This document shows, piece after piece, positions 1 through 8,260 of a stretch of 64,000 bases of DNA (position 1 is its first letter; the number at the start of each line of letters is the position of its first letter). The stretch is from Pigmentiphaga aceris (GTDB lineage Bacteria; Pseudomonadota; Gammaproteobacteria; Burkholderiales; Burkholderiaceae_B). Location of the stretch: the NCBI RefSeq assembly GCF_008119665.1, contig NZ_CP043046.1, forward strand, positions 5,580,001 to 5,644,000, read 5' to 3'. Both the position numbers and the translations under genes were made by a program. Below the pieces are notes generated by a model. It was not told the DNA's origin. It saw only the letters and a program-made list of their open reading frames with translations, and searched no databases.

Positions 1-475
1 CGGGCCGACGCCAGTGCCGATTGCTCAGGCGACTCCAGACGCGCGAAGGGAATTCCGTCACGTCGGGCACACCAGGCATGAAGGCACCCCACTGCGTTGG
101 CGCGAACCCCACCCCATCCACCAATCGCCGTCCGCGCACCGACAGCGCACGGCCGGGAGCCGGTACCGCGCCATCTGACATAGGCGTTTCACCCGCCAAG
201 GTTTCCGGCGCGGTGGCGGCCACATAGGTGCCGCTGCCACTGCGTGACGTCACGTACCCCGCCACCGTCAGGTGCGCGTAGACCTCAGTGACGGTGTTGC
301 GCGCAATGCCGAGTTCCTGCGCCAGCAAGCGCGACGACGGCAGTTTGCTGCCTGCCGCCAGCCGATGCGACAGGATGGCTTCGTGCAAATGGCGCTGCAG
401 CTGGCGATACACCGGTTCCTCGCCCTGCTTGTCGAGCGACGCGGCCAGCCAGTCGGACAGGGAAGCGGGGCGCAA
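1..475 (-). CDS. MocR/GabR-type transcriptional regulator, N-terminal part (runs off window)
   Basis: The reading frame runs leftwards off the window edge. About 158 residues are visible. They hold a GntR-type winged helix (PVYRQLQRHLHEAI near residue 22, then SRLLAQELGIARNTVTEVYA, then GYVTSRSGSGTYVA). A linker follows, and then PGVPDVTEFPSRVWSRL, the usual opening of the aminotransferase-like fold of MocR proteins. These regulators bind PLP and often a GABA-PLP adduct, and control the gene they diverge from. Being divergent from gabT-gabD argues for a GabR-like role. The start is inferred: no ATG lies in this frame, but a TTG at 475 has a GGAG five bases upstream. The effector domain is outside the window, so ligand specificity cannot be judged. 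Confidence 0.82.
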   Translation of the reverse strand, partial: MRPASLSDWLAASLDKQGEEPVYRQLQRHLHEAILSHRLAAGSKLPSSRLLAQELGIARNTVTEVYAHLTVAGYVTSRSGSGTYVAATAPETLAGETPMSDGAVPAPGRALSVRGRRLVDGVGFAPTQWGAFMPGVPDVTEFPSRVWSRLSNRHWRRP

Positions 476-540
476 AGTGGCTCCATCAAATAAACACAAG
501 TGGCTCTTAAATATAGAACCATATCTTCATATAGTGGCCG
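475..540. promoter_or_regulatory. Direct repeats in the gabR-gabT divergent region
   Basis: AAGTGGCTC occurs at 475-483 and again at 498-506, and a shorter copy AGTGGCC lies at 533-539, all in the same orientation. MocR regulators such as GabR bind direct rather than inverted repeats, so these are candidate operators. ATATAG also occurs twice nearby. The binding assignment is inference. Confidence 0.4.
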
Positions 541-589
541 TTCTGTCGGCGTATCGCCACAGGAATCCCATTTGCTCAAGGAAGCAACC

Positions 590-1927
590 ATGTCCGACAC
601 CACCCCGCACGCCATGACCGACGAAGCAGCTCTGGAAGTGGCGCCCACAGGCTCCAATGAGTCCTTGCGCGCACGCCGTGCCGCCGCGTTGCCGCGCGGT
701 GTGGGCGTGATGTGCGACTTCCACGCAGCACGCGCCAACAACGCGGAACTTTGGGATATCGAAGGCAAGCGCTACATCGACTTCGCCGCCGGCATCGCCG
801 TACTGAACACCGGCCATCGCCACCCGCGCATTATTGAAGCGATCACCCGCCAGCTGGACCGCTTCACCCACACCGCGTTCCAGGTCATCCCTTACGCGTC
901 CTACATCGAACTGGCAGAGAAGGTGGCCGCACGCGCCCCGATCAGCGGCGACAAGAAAACCGCCTTCTTCACCACCGGTGCCGAAGCCGTTGAAAACGCC
1001 GTGAAGATTGCCCGCGCATCCACCGGTCGTCCGGGCGTGATCGCGTTCACTGGCGCCTTCCACGGCCGCACCATGCTAGGCATGGGCCTGACCGGCAAGG
1101 TCGTCCCGTACAAGGTTGGTTTCGGCCCCTTCCCGGGCGAGATCTATCACGCCCCCTTCCCGAACGCCGTGCATGGCGTGACGACGGAAGACTCGCTGGC
1201 CGCGATTGCCGCCATGTTCAAGAGCGACATCGACCCGGCGCGTGTGGCCGCGTTCATCTTTGAACCCGTCCAAGGCGAAGGCGGCTTCAACCCCGCCCCG
1301 GCTGACTTCGTGCGTGGCTTGCGCAAGCTGGCCGACGAACACGGCATTGTGCTGATCGCCGACGAAGTGCAGACGGGCTTCGCCCGCACCGGCAAGTTCC
1401 TGGCCATGGAACATTACGACGTCGAAGCCGACATCATCACCATCGCCAAGAGCCTGGCAGGCGGCATGCCGCTGTCGGGTGTGGTCGGCCGCGCCAAGAT
1501 CATGGACGCCCCGGCACCGGGCGGCCTGGGCGGCACCTACGCCGGCAACCCACTGGCTGTGGCCTCGGCGCTGGCCGTGCTGGACATCATCGATGAAGAA
1601 AAGCTGGTGGACCGTGCCGTGCGCCTGGGCGACCAGTTGAAGGCTCGCCTGGCTGCTGCGCAAGCCAAGGTGCCGGCCATCGTCGACATCCGTGGCCCGG
1701 GCGCGATGATTGCTGCCGAATTCAACGACCCTGCAACCGGCAAGCCCGATGCAGGCTTCGTGGCCCGCGTGCAGAAGGAAGCGCTGTCGCGCGGCCTGCT
1801 GCTGCTGAGCTGCGGCGTGTACGGCAACGTCGTGCGTTTCCTGTTCCCGCTGACGATTCCGGACGCCGTGTTTGCTGAAGCACTGGACATCCTGGACGTT
1901 GCACTGCTTGAGGCGGCCAAGGGCTGA
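590..1927 (+). CDS. gabT: 4-aminobutyrate aminotransferase
   Basis: Class III PLP-dependent aminotransferase that moves the amino group of GABA to 2-oxoglutarate, giving succinate semialdehyde and glutamate. The 445-residue product is family-length. Visible motifs are TTGAEAVENAVKIAR (128-142), AFHGRTMLGMGLTGK, EPVQGEGGF, IADEVQTGFARTG with the pyridine-binding Asp258, and TIAKSLAGGMPLSG with the Schiff-base Lys287. ATG 590 was chosen over an in-frame start at 500 because AAGGAAG lies just upstream and family similarity begins there. It is followed by gabD and lies opposite a MocR-type regulator, the classic GABA-degradation arrangement. The exact amine substrate is inferred from context. Confidence 0.93.
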   Translation: MSDTTPHAMTDEAALEVAPTGSNESLRARRAAALPRGVGVMCDFHAARANNAELWDIEGKRYIDFAAGIAVLNTGHRHPRIIEAITRQLDRFTHTAFQVIPYASYIELAEKVAARAPISGDKKTAFFTTGAEAVENAVKIARASTGRPGVIAFTGAFHGRTMLGMGLTGKVVPYKVGFGPFPGEIYHAPFPNAVHGVTTEDSLAAIAAMFKSDIDPARVAAFIFEPVQGEGGFNPAPADFVRGLRKLADEHGIVLIADEVQTGFARTGKFLAMEHYDVEADIITIAKSLAGGMPLSGVVGRAKIMDAPAPGGLGGTYAGNPLAVASALAVLDIIDEEKLVDRAVRLGDQLKARLAAAQAKVPAIVDIRGPGAMIAAEFNDPATGKPDAGFVARVQKEALSRGLLLLSCGVYGNVVRFLFPLTIPDAVFAEALDILDVALLEAAKG

Positions 1928-1930
1928 TCG

Positions 1931-1957
1931 AAAAAAGCGCAGGCCTGATCTGCGCTT
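1931..1957 (-). terminator. Hairpin between gabT and gabD, terminator-like when read on the minus strand
   Basis: AAGCGCAG (1935-1942) pairs with CTGCGCTT (1950-1957) across a 7-base loop. An A-run at 1931-1936 becomes a T-run only on the minus strand. On the plus strand it would be a plain intercistronic hairpin that might stabilise gabT mRNA or dampen gabD. Its function is inference. Confidence 0.45.
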
Positions 1958-2017
1958 GATCGATCTACGGATTTACAGCGGCGCTACGGCGCCGCTTCAC
2001 ATTTGGGAGAGTTTTTG

Positions 2018-3478
2018 ATGACTTCGATTCAAGACGGCAAGTGGTTCCGCCAGCACGCCTACGTGAACGGCAAGTGGATCGACGCCGAAAACGGTGCCAC
2101 CGTTGACGTGACCAACCCGGCCACTGGCAAGACCATCGGCACCGTGCCGAAGATGGGCGCGGCAGACGCACGTCGCGCCGTCGAAGCTGCCAACGCTGCA
2201 TGGCCTGCCTGGCGCGCACTGACCGCTGCTGCACGCGCCAAACTGCTGCGCCGCTGGTTCGACCTGATCGTCGCCAACGCCGACGAACTGGGCGCGCTGA
2301 TGACTGCCGAACAAGGCAAGCCGCTGGCCGAAGCCAAGGGCGAAGTGCTGTACGCCGCCAGCTTCATCGAATGGTTCGCGGAAGAAGGCAAACGTGTCTA
2401 CGGCGACACCATCCCCAGCCCCGCAGGTGACCGCCGCATCGTCGTCATCAAGCAGCCGATTGGGGTGTGCGCGGCGATCACGCCGTGGAACTTCCCCGCC
2501 GCGATGATCACCCGCAAGGCTGGCCCGGCCCTGGCCGCAGGCTGCCCCATTGTGGTCAAGCCCGCCACGTCTACGCCCTACTCGGCGCTGGCACTGGCCG
2601 CACTGGCAGAAGAAGCTGGCATTCCGGCAGGCGTGTTCAACGTCGTCACCGGTGATTCCGGTGCCATCGGTGGCGAACTGACGTCAAACCCCATCGTGCG
2701 CAAACTGTCGTTCACCGGGTCCACCGAGATCGGCCGCGTGCTGTACGAACAGTCGGCCCCGACGCTGAAAAAGCTGTCGCTGGAACTGGGCGGCAACGCG
2801 CCCTTCATCGTCTTCGACGATGCCGATCTGGATGCTGCTGTCGAAGGGGCGATTGCCTCCAAATTCCGCAATGCCGGGCAAACCTGCGTATGCGCCAACC
2901 GCCTGTATGTGCACGACGAGGTGTATGACGCCTTCGCCGAAAAGCTGGTCGCGGCCGTCAACAAGCTGAAGGTCGGCCCGGGCACCGAAGCCGGCGTGCA
3001 GCTCGGCCCGCTGATCGACAAGAAGGCTGTGGAAAATATCGAAGAGCACATTGCCGATGCCACTGCTGGCGGCGCGCGCGTGTTGACCGGTGGCAAGCCA
3101 CACGAACTGGGCGGCACGTACTTCCTGCCCACCGTGATGGCAGACGTGACACCTTCGATGAAGGTCGCCAAGGAAGAAACCTTCGGCCCGCTGGCACCGC
3201 TGTTCCGCTTCAAGTCCGACGACGAAGTGGTGGCCCAGGCCAACGACACCGAGTTCGGCCTGGCCAGCTATTTCTACAGCCGCGACATCGGCCGCATCTG
3301 GCGCGTGGCGGAACAACTGGAATACGGCATGGTAGGCATCAACACCGGCTTGATTTCGAATGAAGTCGCGCCGTTCGGCGGCGTGAAGCAGTCGGGCCTG
3401 GGCCGCGAAGGCTCGCACTATGGCATCGATGATTATGTGGTGATCAAGTATCTGGCGATGGGTGGTTTGGACAAGTAA
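2018..3478 (+). CDS. gabD: Succinate-semialdehyde dehydrogenase (NADP-type)
   Basis: Aldehyde dehydrogenase that oxidises succinate semialdehyde to succinate, the second step of GABA catabolism. The 486-residue protein shows ITPWNFP with Asn158, SFTGSTEIGR in the cofactor fold, LELGGNAP with general base Glu256, and NAGQTCVCANR with catalytic Cys290. ATG 2018 is preferred because GGGAGAG sits 8-14 bases upstream. A TTG at 2003 would add only five residues. It lies 90 bases after gabT on the same strand, so the two are probably cotranscribed. A strong terminator follows. A related semialdehyde such as glutarate semialdehyde (5-aminovalerate pathway) cannot be excluded as a substrate. Confidence 0.92.
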   Translation: MTSIQDGKWFRQHAYVNGKWIDAENGATVDVTNPATGKTIGTVPKMGAADARRAVEAANAAWPAWRALTAAARAKLLRRWFDLIVANADELGALMTAEQGKPLAEAKGEVLYAASFIEWFAEEGKRVYGDTIPSPAGDRRIVVIKQPIGVCAAITPWNFPAAMITRKAGPALAAGCPIVVKPATSTPYSALALAALAEEAGIPAGVFNVVTGDSGAIGGELTSNPIVRKLSFTGSTEIGRVLYEQSAPTLKKLSLELGGNAPFIVFDDADLDAAVEGAIASKFRNAGQTCVCANRLYVHDEVYDAFAEKLVAAVNKLKVGPGTEAGVQLGPLIDKKAVENIEEHIADATAGGARVLTGGKPHELGGTYFLPTVMADVTPSMKVAKEETFGPLAPLFRFKSDDEVVAQANDTEFGLASYFYSRDIGRIWRVAEQLEYGMVGINTGLISNEVAPFGGVKQSGLGREGSHYGIDDYVVIKYLAMGGLDK

Positions 3479-3511
3479 AAAACCAGTCCAAGGCACTTAG
3501 CCAAGCAAGGC

Positions 3512-3546
3512 AAAACGGCGACGGATCATGGATCGGTCGCCGTTTT
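3512..3546 (+). terminator. Intrinsic terminator after gabD
   Basis: AAACGGCGAC (3513-3522) pairs with GTCGCCGTTT (3536-3545), and T residues continue directly after. The stem is ten pairs. It lies 35 bases past the gabD stop and before the convergent LysR gene, so it closes the gabTD transcript. Confidence 0.85.
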
Positions 3547-3570
3547 TCTTTGCTCCGTCGGTGGGTAGAT

Positions 3571-4476
3571 TCAGGGCTGCGCAAAGCCCGCATCGAACAA
3601 CTGCGTGGTGATGCCGATGAACTCGCTGACCACTTTTGAGCGTGGTTGATGCGCAGGCAGCACCATTGAAAATCCGAAGTGAATTTCAGGAACCAGCGGA
3701 CGGCAAATGACCGCCGCATTGGCAAACTGCGATGCCGTGATGCCATCGACAATCGCAATACCCAGACCACCCGCCACCATGTTGCACGCCGAATAGGCCA
3801 GCGTGGTTTCCACTGGCCGCCGACACTGCACACCGGCCGATGTCAGCGCGACTTCCAGCCGTATGCGCATGGGGTTGTTGGGGCCTAACGAGATCAGCGA
3901 CTCACCTTCCAGGTCGGTGACCTGCACCACTTTCTTGCGCCGCAACCGATGGCCGCGCGGCAGCACACAGACCGCCGCAACACTGGGCAATGCAAACGCG
4001 TTCACGCCGGGATATTCCGTGCTCAGGCTGTGCACAAAACCGATGTCAATCTGATTGGCAGCCGTCAGCTCCAATACGCTGAGCGAATTGCGTACGTCCA
4101 ACGATGTGACCACGTCGGGGCGCAGCAGTGAAAACTGGCGAATGCCCTCGCACAGCAGGCTCAGCCCAAGCACCGTCATGCTGGCCACGCGAAGGGTGCC
4201 GATACGCACGGCTTTCAGGTCTTGCGCCACGCGTTCGACCTGTTCCATGCCCTGATAGAAGCGATCGACTTCACGGAACAGTCGCTGCGCTTCCGCACCG
4301 GGAATCAGCCGGTTGCCCTCGCGCCGGAACAGGCGAATGGCAAGCGTGGTTTCCAGGTCTTTAATGAGGCGGCTGACTGCCGGTTGGCTGATGTTCATCA
4401 GCTCGGCGGCGATGGTCATGCTGCCGGTCACCATGACCTTGCGGAAGGCATCGAGCTGTCGAGGATTGAGGTGCAT
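3571..4476 (-). CDS. LysR-family transcriptional regulator
   Basis: A 301-residue LysR regulator. The N-terminal winged helix is clear: LNPRQLDAFRKVMVTGSMT, then ISQPAVSRLIKDLE, with FRREGNRLIPG as the wing. The rest fits the LysR ligand-binding fold (RIGTLRVASM, VCVLPRGHRL, and a C-terminal CRPLVPEIHFGFSMV strand). The start at 4476 is placed where LysR similarity begins. A start 16 codons further upstream is possible, and neither has a strong ribosome site. It is divergent from the peptide-type ABC operon across about 200 bases and probably controls it. The effector is unknown but is plausibly the imported compound or its breakdown product. Confidence 0.88.
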   Translation of the reverse strand: MHLNPRQLDAFRKVMVTGSMTIAAELMNISQPAVSRLIKDLETTLAIRLFRREGNRLIPGAEAQRLFREVDRFYQGMEQVERVAQDLKAVRIGTLRVASMTVLGLSLLCEGIRQFSLLRPDVVTSLDVRNSLSVLELTAANQIDIGFVHSLSTEYPGVNAFALPSVAAVCVLPRGHRLRRKKVVQVTDLEGESLISLGPNNPMRIRLEVALTSAGVQCRRPVETTLAYSACNMVAGGLGIAIVDGITASQFANAAVICRPLVPEIHFGFSMVLPAHQPRSKVVSEFIGITTQLFDAGFAQP

Positions 4477-4528
4477 GAGCGCAGTGTAGACACGCACGAG
4501 GGCAGCGCAAAGCACCTTGTGCACGCTT

Positions 4529-4545
4529 CATAACATTCCCTTATG
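4529..4545. promoter_or_regulatory. Candidate LysR binding box in the LysR/ABC-operon divergent region
   Basis: CATAA (4529-4533) and TTATG (4541-4545) form an inverted repeat around seven bases and contain the T-N11-A core usual for LysR boxes. It lies between the divergent regulator and importer genes. The site is short and could be chance. Confidence 0.35.
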
Positions 4546-4676
4546 TGCGTCCAACTTCGTATGGCGTTGTGGCGCAGATGGGCTGCGCTTCATCATTCGG
4601 TCACGACATTTGCTTAGGCGCGGCCACGTCTCTTCCAGACTGGTACGGGTCAGGCACCACCGAAGAAAAGCGCCCT

Positions 4677-5600
4677 ATGCTGAATTATGTGATTCGACGC
4701 CTGCTGCTGTTCGTGCCGATGCTAGTCGGCATTTCCATCGCCGTATTTCTGGTTATGCACGCCATCCCCGGCGACATTGCGCGCATGGCTGCCGGCCCTG
4801 ACGCGGCCGAGTCCGACATCGAGCAGATCCGCCAGAACCATGGCCTGGACAAACCGCTTCACCAGCAGTATTTCCTGTACCTGAAGCGCCTGGTCACCGA
4901 GGGTGATCTGGGTGAGTCTTTCCAGACCTATGCACCGGTGACCGAAGGCATTGCACGCACCTTGCCTGCTACGCTGGAACTGGCTACCGCAGGCATGTTG
5001 CTGGCCGTGATCGTTGGGGTGCCGCTGGGCATCGTGGCAGCATTGCGACCGCGCGGCATGCTCGACAGTGCGCTCACGGCACTTGCCGTTGTCGGCATAT
5101 CCGCACCCGGATTTTTCCTGGGTCTGCTGCTGATGCTGCTGTTTGCATCCACGCTGGGCTGGCTGCCGCCTACCGGGCGCGGTAGCTGGCAGCAACTGGT
5201 CATGCCTGCGGTAACCCTGGGTCTGCCGTACATCGCCACCTTCTCTCGGCTGGCGCGCTCCAGCATGCTCGACGTGCTGGGCGAAGACTACATCCGCACG
5301 GCTTACGCCAAGGGTGTCGCCAAGCCGCGCGTCGTGCTGCGCCACGCGCTGGCCAATGCATCGATTCCGCTGGTCACCACTTTCGGCACTGACTTCGGCC
5401 GCCTGCTGGGTGGGGCAGTCATCGTTGAAACCGTGTTCGCCTGGCCCGGCATGGGCCGCTACATGATCGACGCGATCATGGTCCGCGACATCTACGTCGT
5501 GCAGGGAACCATTCTGGTTTTCGCTGCGCTCGTTGTCCTCATCAACCTTCTCGTCGACCTGGCATATGGACTCCTTGACCCTCGCATCACGTACGCCTGA
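4677..5600 (+). CDS. Peptide-type ABC transporter permease (DppB/GsiC family)
   Basis: Inner-membrane permease of about 307 residues. The N terminus LNYVIRRLLLFVPMLVGISI is the typical first helix of DppB/GsiC proteins, followed by HAIPGD and GLDKPLHQQYFLYL. The EAA-like coupling loop reads RTAYAKGVAKPRVVLRHALANA, and the C terminus has DLAYGLLDPRITYA. ATG 4677 is chosen because the hydrophobic start and family alignment begin there. An in-frame extension back to 4545 encodes nothing recognisable. It is the first gene of the importer operon, and the next permease starts inside its last codons. The substrate is unknown. Confidence 0.9.
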   Translation: MLNYVIRRLLLFVPMLVGISIAVFLVMHAIPGDIARMAAGPDAAESDIEQIRQNHGLDKPLHQQYFLYLKRLVTEGDLGESFQTYAPVTEGIARTLPATLELATAGMLLAVIVGVPLGIVAALRPRGMLDSALTALAVVGISAPGFFLGLLLMLLFASTLGWLPPTGRGSWQQLVMPAVTLGLPYIATFSRLARSSMLDVLGEDYIRTAYAKGVAKPRVVLRHALANASIPLVTTFGTDFGRLLGGAVIVETVFAWPGMGRYMIDAIMVRDIYVVQGTILVFAALVVLINLLVDLAYGLLDPRITYA

Positions 5601-6501
5601 GGTGGCTGGCGCAGCGCAGCCCGCTGTCGTTGCGGCCACGCCCAAGCGCCCGTCTGGCGGCTTTCTTCGCTATCTGTTTCGTGCACGCCGCTGGATAGCC
5701 CTGCTGTCACTCGCCTTGCTGTCGGTGGTGCTGTTGGCCACCTTCGTTGCGCCGTGGATCTATGACTGGAAAACCATCACCCAGGTCAATCTGGACCGGG
5801 CCTTGCAAGGCCCGGGCGGCAACTTCTGGCTGGGCACCGACGAGCTTGGCCGTGACCTGCTTGGGCGTGTGCTGTGGGGTGCGCGAATCACCTTGACGGT
5901 GGCCTTTGGCAGTGTCGCGATGGGCATGACCGTGGGCGTGTCCCTGGGTGCGCTCTGTGGCTTCTACAGCAACGCGTTCACTGCCACGGTGATGCGGCTG
6001 ATGGATTTCATGATTGCCTTCCCGCGCACGCTGGTGGCCATCATGGTGGTGGCGATTGCCGGCAACAGCATCATGAGTCTGACCGTGGCGATTGCGATTT
6101 CGACCATGCCGATCTACGTGCGCTTCTTTGCTGCGCCAGTGCAGGCGCTGAAGCGACGCGAGTTCGTGCTGGCGTCACGTGCCATCGGTGTGGGGGACTT
6201 GTCGCTGGTGCTGACACACATCATTCCGAACATCGGTTCGCTGATCATCGTGCAGGCCACGACGTCTTTGGCCGAAGCGATTCTGATCGGATCGGGCCTG
6301 AGTTTCCTGGGTCTTGGTCCCCCGCCGCCAATCCCGGAATGGGGCGCAATGATCGCCAATTCGCGCGCCCACCTGACCAGTCATCCGCACGTGCTGCTTG
6401 CCCCCGGCTGCGCCCTGTTCATCGTCATCCTGAGCTTCAACCTGGTCGGCGATGCCCTGCGTGATTACGTAGACCCGCGATCCAGACAGTCGCAGCGCTA
6501 A
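5566..6501 (+). CDS. Peptide-type ABC transporter permease (DppC/GsiD family)
   Basis: Second permease of the importer, about 311 residues. After a 35-40-residue cytoplasmic tail comes a long first membrane helix (WIALLSLALLSVVLLATFVAP). Then come the DppC hallmark GPGGNFWLGTDELGRDLLGR, the coupling loop EFVLASRAIGVGDLSLVLTH, and a C-terminal DALRDYVDPR. ATG 5566 overlaps the upstream permease by 35 bases, which indicates translational coupling. An earlier start at 5533 is possible. It pairs with the upstream gene as a heterodimeric channel. Confidence 0.88.
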   Translation: MDSLTLASRTPEVAGAAQPAVVAATPKRPSGGFLRYLFRARRWIALLSLALLSVVLLATFVAPWIYDWKTITQVNLDRALQGPGGNFWLGTDELGRDLLGRVLWGARITLTVAFGSVAMGMTVGVSLGALCGFYSNAFTATVMRLMDFMIAFPRTLVAIMVVAIAGNSIMSLTVAIAISTMPIYVRFFAAPVQALKRREFVLASRAIGVGDLSLVLTHIIPNIGSLIIVQATTSLAEAILIGSGLSFLGLGPPPPIPEWGAMIANSRAHLTSHPHVLLAPGCALFIVILSFNLVGDALRDYVDPRSRQSQR

Positions 6502-6534
6502 GCACCACCCAGAGTTTTCTTTGATTGATCCGAC

Positions 6535-6559
6535 CGTGAGGCCACGCACTGGCCTCACG
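6535..6559 (+). other. Intercistronic hairpin ahead of the binding-protein gene
   Basis: CGTGAGGCCA (6535-6544) pairs perfectly with TGGCCTCACG (6550-6559) across a five-base loop. No T-run follows, so it is not an obvious terminator. It sits between the permease and binding-protein genes, where stabilising or processing hairpins often allow extra binding-protein synthesis. That role is inference. Confidence 0.6.
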
Positions 6560-6660
6560 TGGAGGCTGCTGCCTGCCCGCGCTGTGTCGTTCCGGTTTTT
6601 TGTCCTGCCTTCTGCCCTCGCCCATTCGATCCTGACTACCCCGACCCTGGAGAACCGTCC

Positions 6661-8229
6661 ATGCGCCAACCCGCTTCGTTCGCTGTCCGCCCACTTCCTG
6701 CCTTGGCCCTGGCCTTGACGCTGCTGTGCGGCTTCGCGCCTGCTGCCCATGCCCAGGCCAGCCTGACCTACGTGCAGGGCACCGAGATCGACACGCTTGA
6801 TCCGGCCGTCAGCCGCAGCACGCCATCGCAGATCGTCATCAGCCATCTGTTCAGCCGCCTGGTGGCCTGGGATGGTCCTGGGTTCAACAAGATCGTGCCG
6901 GACCTGGCCGAGTCATGGAGCGTATCGCCCGACGGCAAGCTGTGGACCTTCAAGCTGCGCCAGGGCGTGAAATTCCACGATGGCACACCGCTGGATGCCG
7001 CTGCCGTGAAGTTCAACCTGGATCGCATCCGCAGCGCAGAACTGGGCTCACCCAACCGTGCGTATTACGCGGCCGTTGACGCAGTGGAAGCGCCGGAAAC
7101 CCACGTGGTGACCATTTCCACCAAAGAGCCTTCACCCACCTTGCTGGAAATTCTGACCGAGGAATGGTCAGCCATCAGCAGCCCGACGGCGATCAAGAAA
7201 CATGGCCGCGCCTACGGCCGCAACCCGGTGGGCACCGGCCCCTATGTGTTCAAAAGCTGGGTGCCGAACGAACGCGCCGAGATCACCCGCAACCCTGACT
7301 ACTTCGGTGACGCGGGCAAGCCCGAACGCCTGGTGTTTCGTCCGGTTCCGGAGAATGCAGCACGCCTGATCGAGCTGCAGACCGGCAACGCAGACGTGGC
7401 GGCCAACATCGCCCCCGAACTCACTGCCGAATTCAAGGGCAACGACAAGATCGAGCTGGTGCAGGCACCCAGCGCGTTCCAGGTGTTCTTTGAACTCAAC
7501 GTCACCAAGCCACCTTTCGACAACGTCCAGATGCGCAAGGCAGTGAACCTGGCCATCGACCGGCAAGCCATCGTCGACAAGATTCTGCTGGGATACGGCC
7601 GTGTGCCGACCAGCCCCTTCCCCGAAGGCACGCAAGGCCGTCGCAGCCTTGCCGCACACAAGTACGACCCCGACGAAGCACGCCGCCTGATCACCGCAGC
7701 CTTCCCCAATGGTTACCCGGATGTCGTGACCATGTGGACGCCATCGGGTCGCTACACCAAGGATCGCGCCACGGCTGAAGCCGTGCAGGGCTATCTGAAT
7801 GCGGTGGGCATCAAGACCGACTTCAAGGTATGGGAGTGGGCGTCTTACCAGAAAGAGCTGTATCGCAGCGAGATCGGCAAAGGGACGGGCAAGGGCAGCA
7901 ACGGCGCCAACATGTGGCTGCTGGGCACGGGCATTCCCAATGCCGACATTCGCCTGCGCCGCAAGCTGAGTTCCGGTGACCCGTCCAACCTGACGGGTTA
8001 CTCCAACCCGGTCGTCGATGGCCTGCTGGCCAAGGCGGCCCGCGAGATGAATTACGACAAGCGCATGGAGACCTACGGCGAGATTCAACGCGTCGTGTGG
8101 GAAGTCGCGCCCAACACCATTCCGCTCTTTGACCAGGTGCAGCTGATTGGCCAGCGCAAGGGCGTCAAGGGCCTGGATATCTACAGCGATGAAATCGTCG
8201 AATTCCACCACGCCACCTCGGGCCGCTGA
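6661..8229 (+). CDS. Periplasmic substrate-binding protein of peptide-type ABC transporter (SBP family 5)
   Basis: Extracytoplasmic receptor of 522 residues. An N-terminal signal peptide has hydrophobic core LPALALALTLLCGFAP and probable cleavage after AHA near residue 32. The mature part carries family-5 motifs: DTLDPAVSRSTPSQIV, LAESWSVSPDGKLWTFKLR, GVKFHDGTPLDA, GTGPYVFKSW, and VRKAVNLAIDR-like MRKAVNLAIDR. There is no lipobox, so it should be soluble in the periplasm. ATG 6661 has GGAG upstream and begins the signal peptide. It lies 159 bases after the second permease, behind a strong hairpin. Family members bind peptides, nickel chelates, opines and similar compounds. The adjacent lyase suggests an N-substituted amino acid. 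Confidence 0.9.
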   Translation: MRQPASFAVRPLPALALALTLLCGFAPAAHAQASLTYVQGTEIDTLDPAVSRSTPSQIVISHLFSRLVAWDGPGFNKIVPDLAESWSVSPDGKLWTFKLRQGVKFHDGTPLDAAAVKFNLDRIRSAELGSPNRAYYAAVDAVEAPETHVVTISTKEPSPTLLEILTEEWSAISSPTAIKKHGRAYGRNPVGTGPYVFKSWVPNERAEITRNPDYFGDAGKPERLVFRPVPENAARLIELQTGNADVAANIAPELTAEFKGNDKIELVQAPSAFQVFFELNVTKPPFDNVQMRKAVNLAIDRQAIVDKILLGYGRVPTSPFPEGTQGRRSLAAHKYDPDEARRLITAAFPNGYPDVVTMWTPSGRYTKDRATAEAVQGYLNAVGIKTDFKVWEWASYQKELYRSEIGKGTGKGSNGANMWLLGTGIPNADIRLRRKLSSGDPSNLTGYSNPVVDGLLAKAAREMNYDKRMETYGEIQRVVWEVAPNTIPLFDQVQLIGQRKGVKGLDIYSDEIVEFHHATSGR

Positions 8230-8260
8230 GCCCGACGGCGATCATAAGCAGCACACACCC

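Noticed and set aside
268..768. Minus-strand frame overlapping the gabR start and the gabT 5' end
   Set aside because: The MocR winged helix is in another frame of the same strand, and this frame gives Cys/Arg-rich noise.
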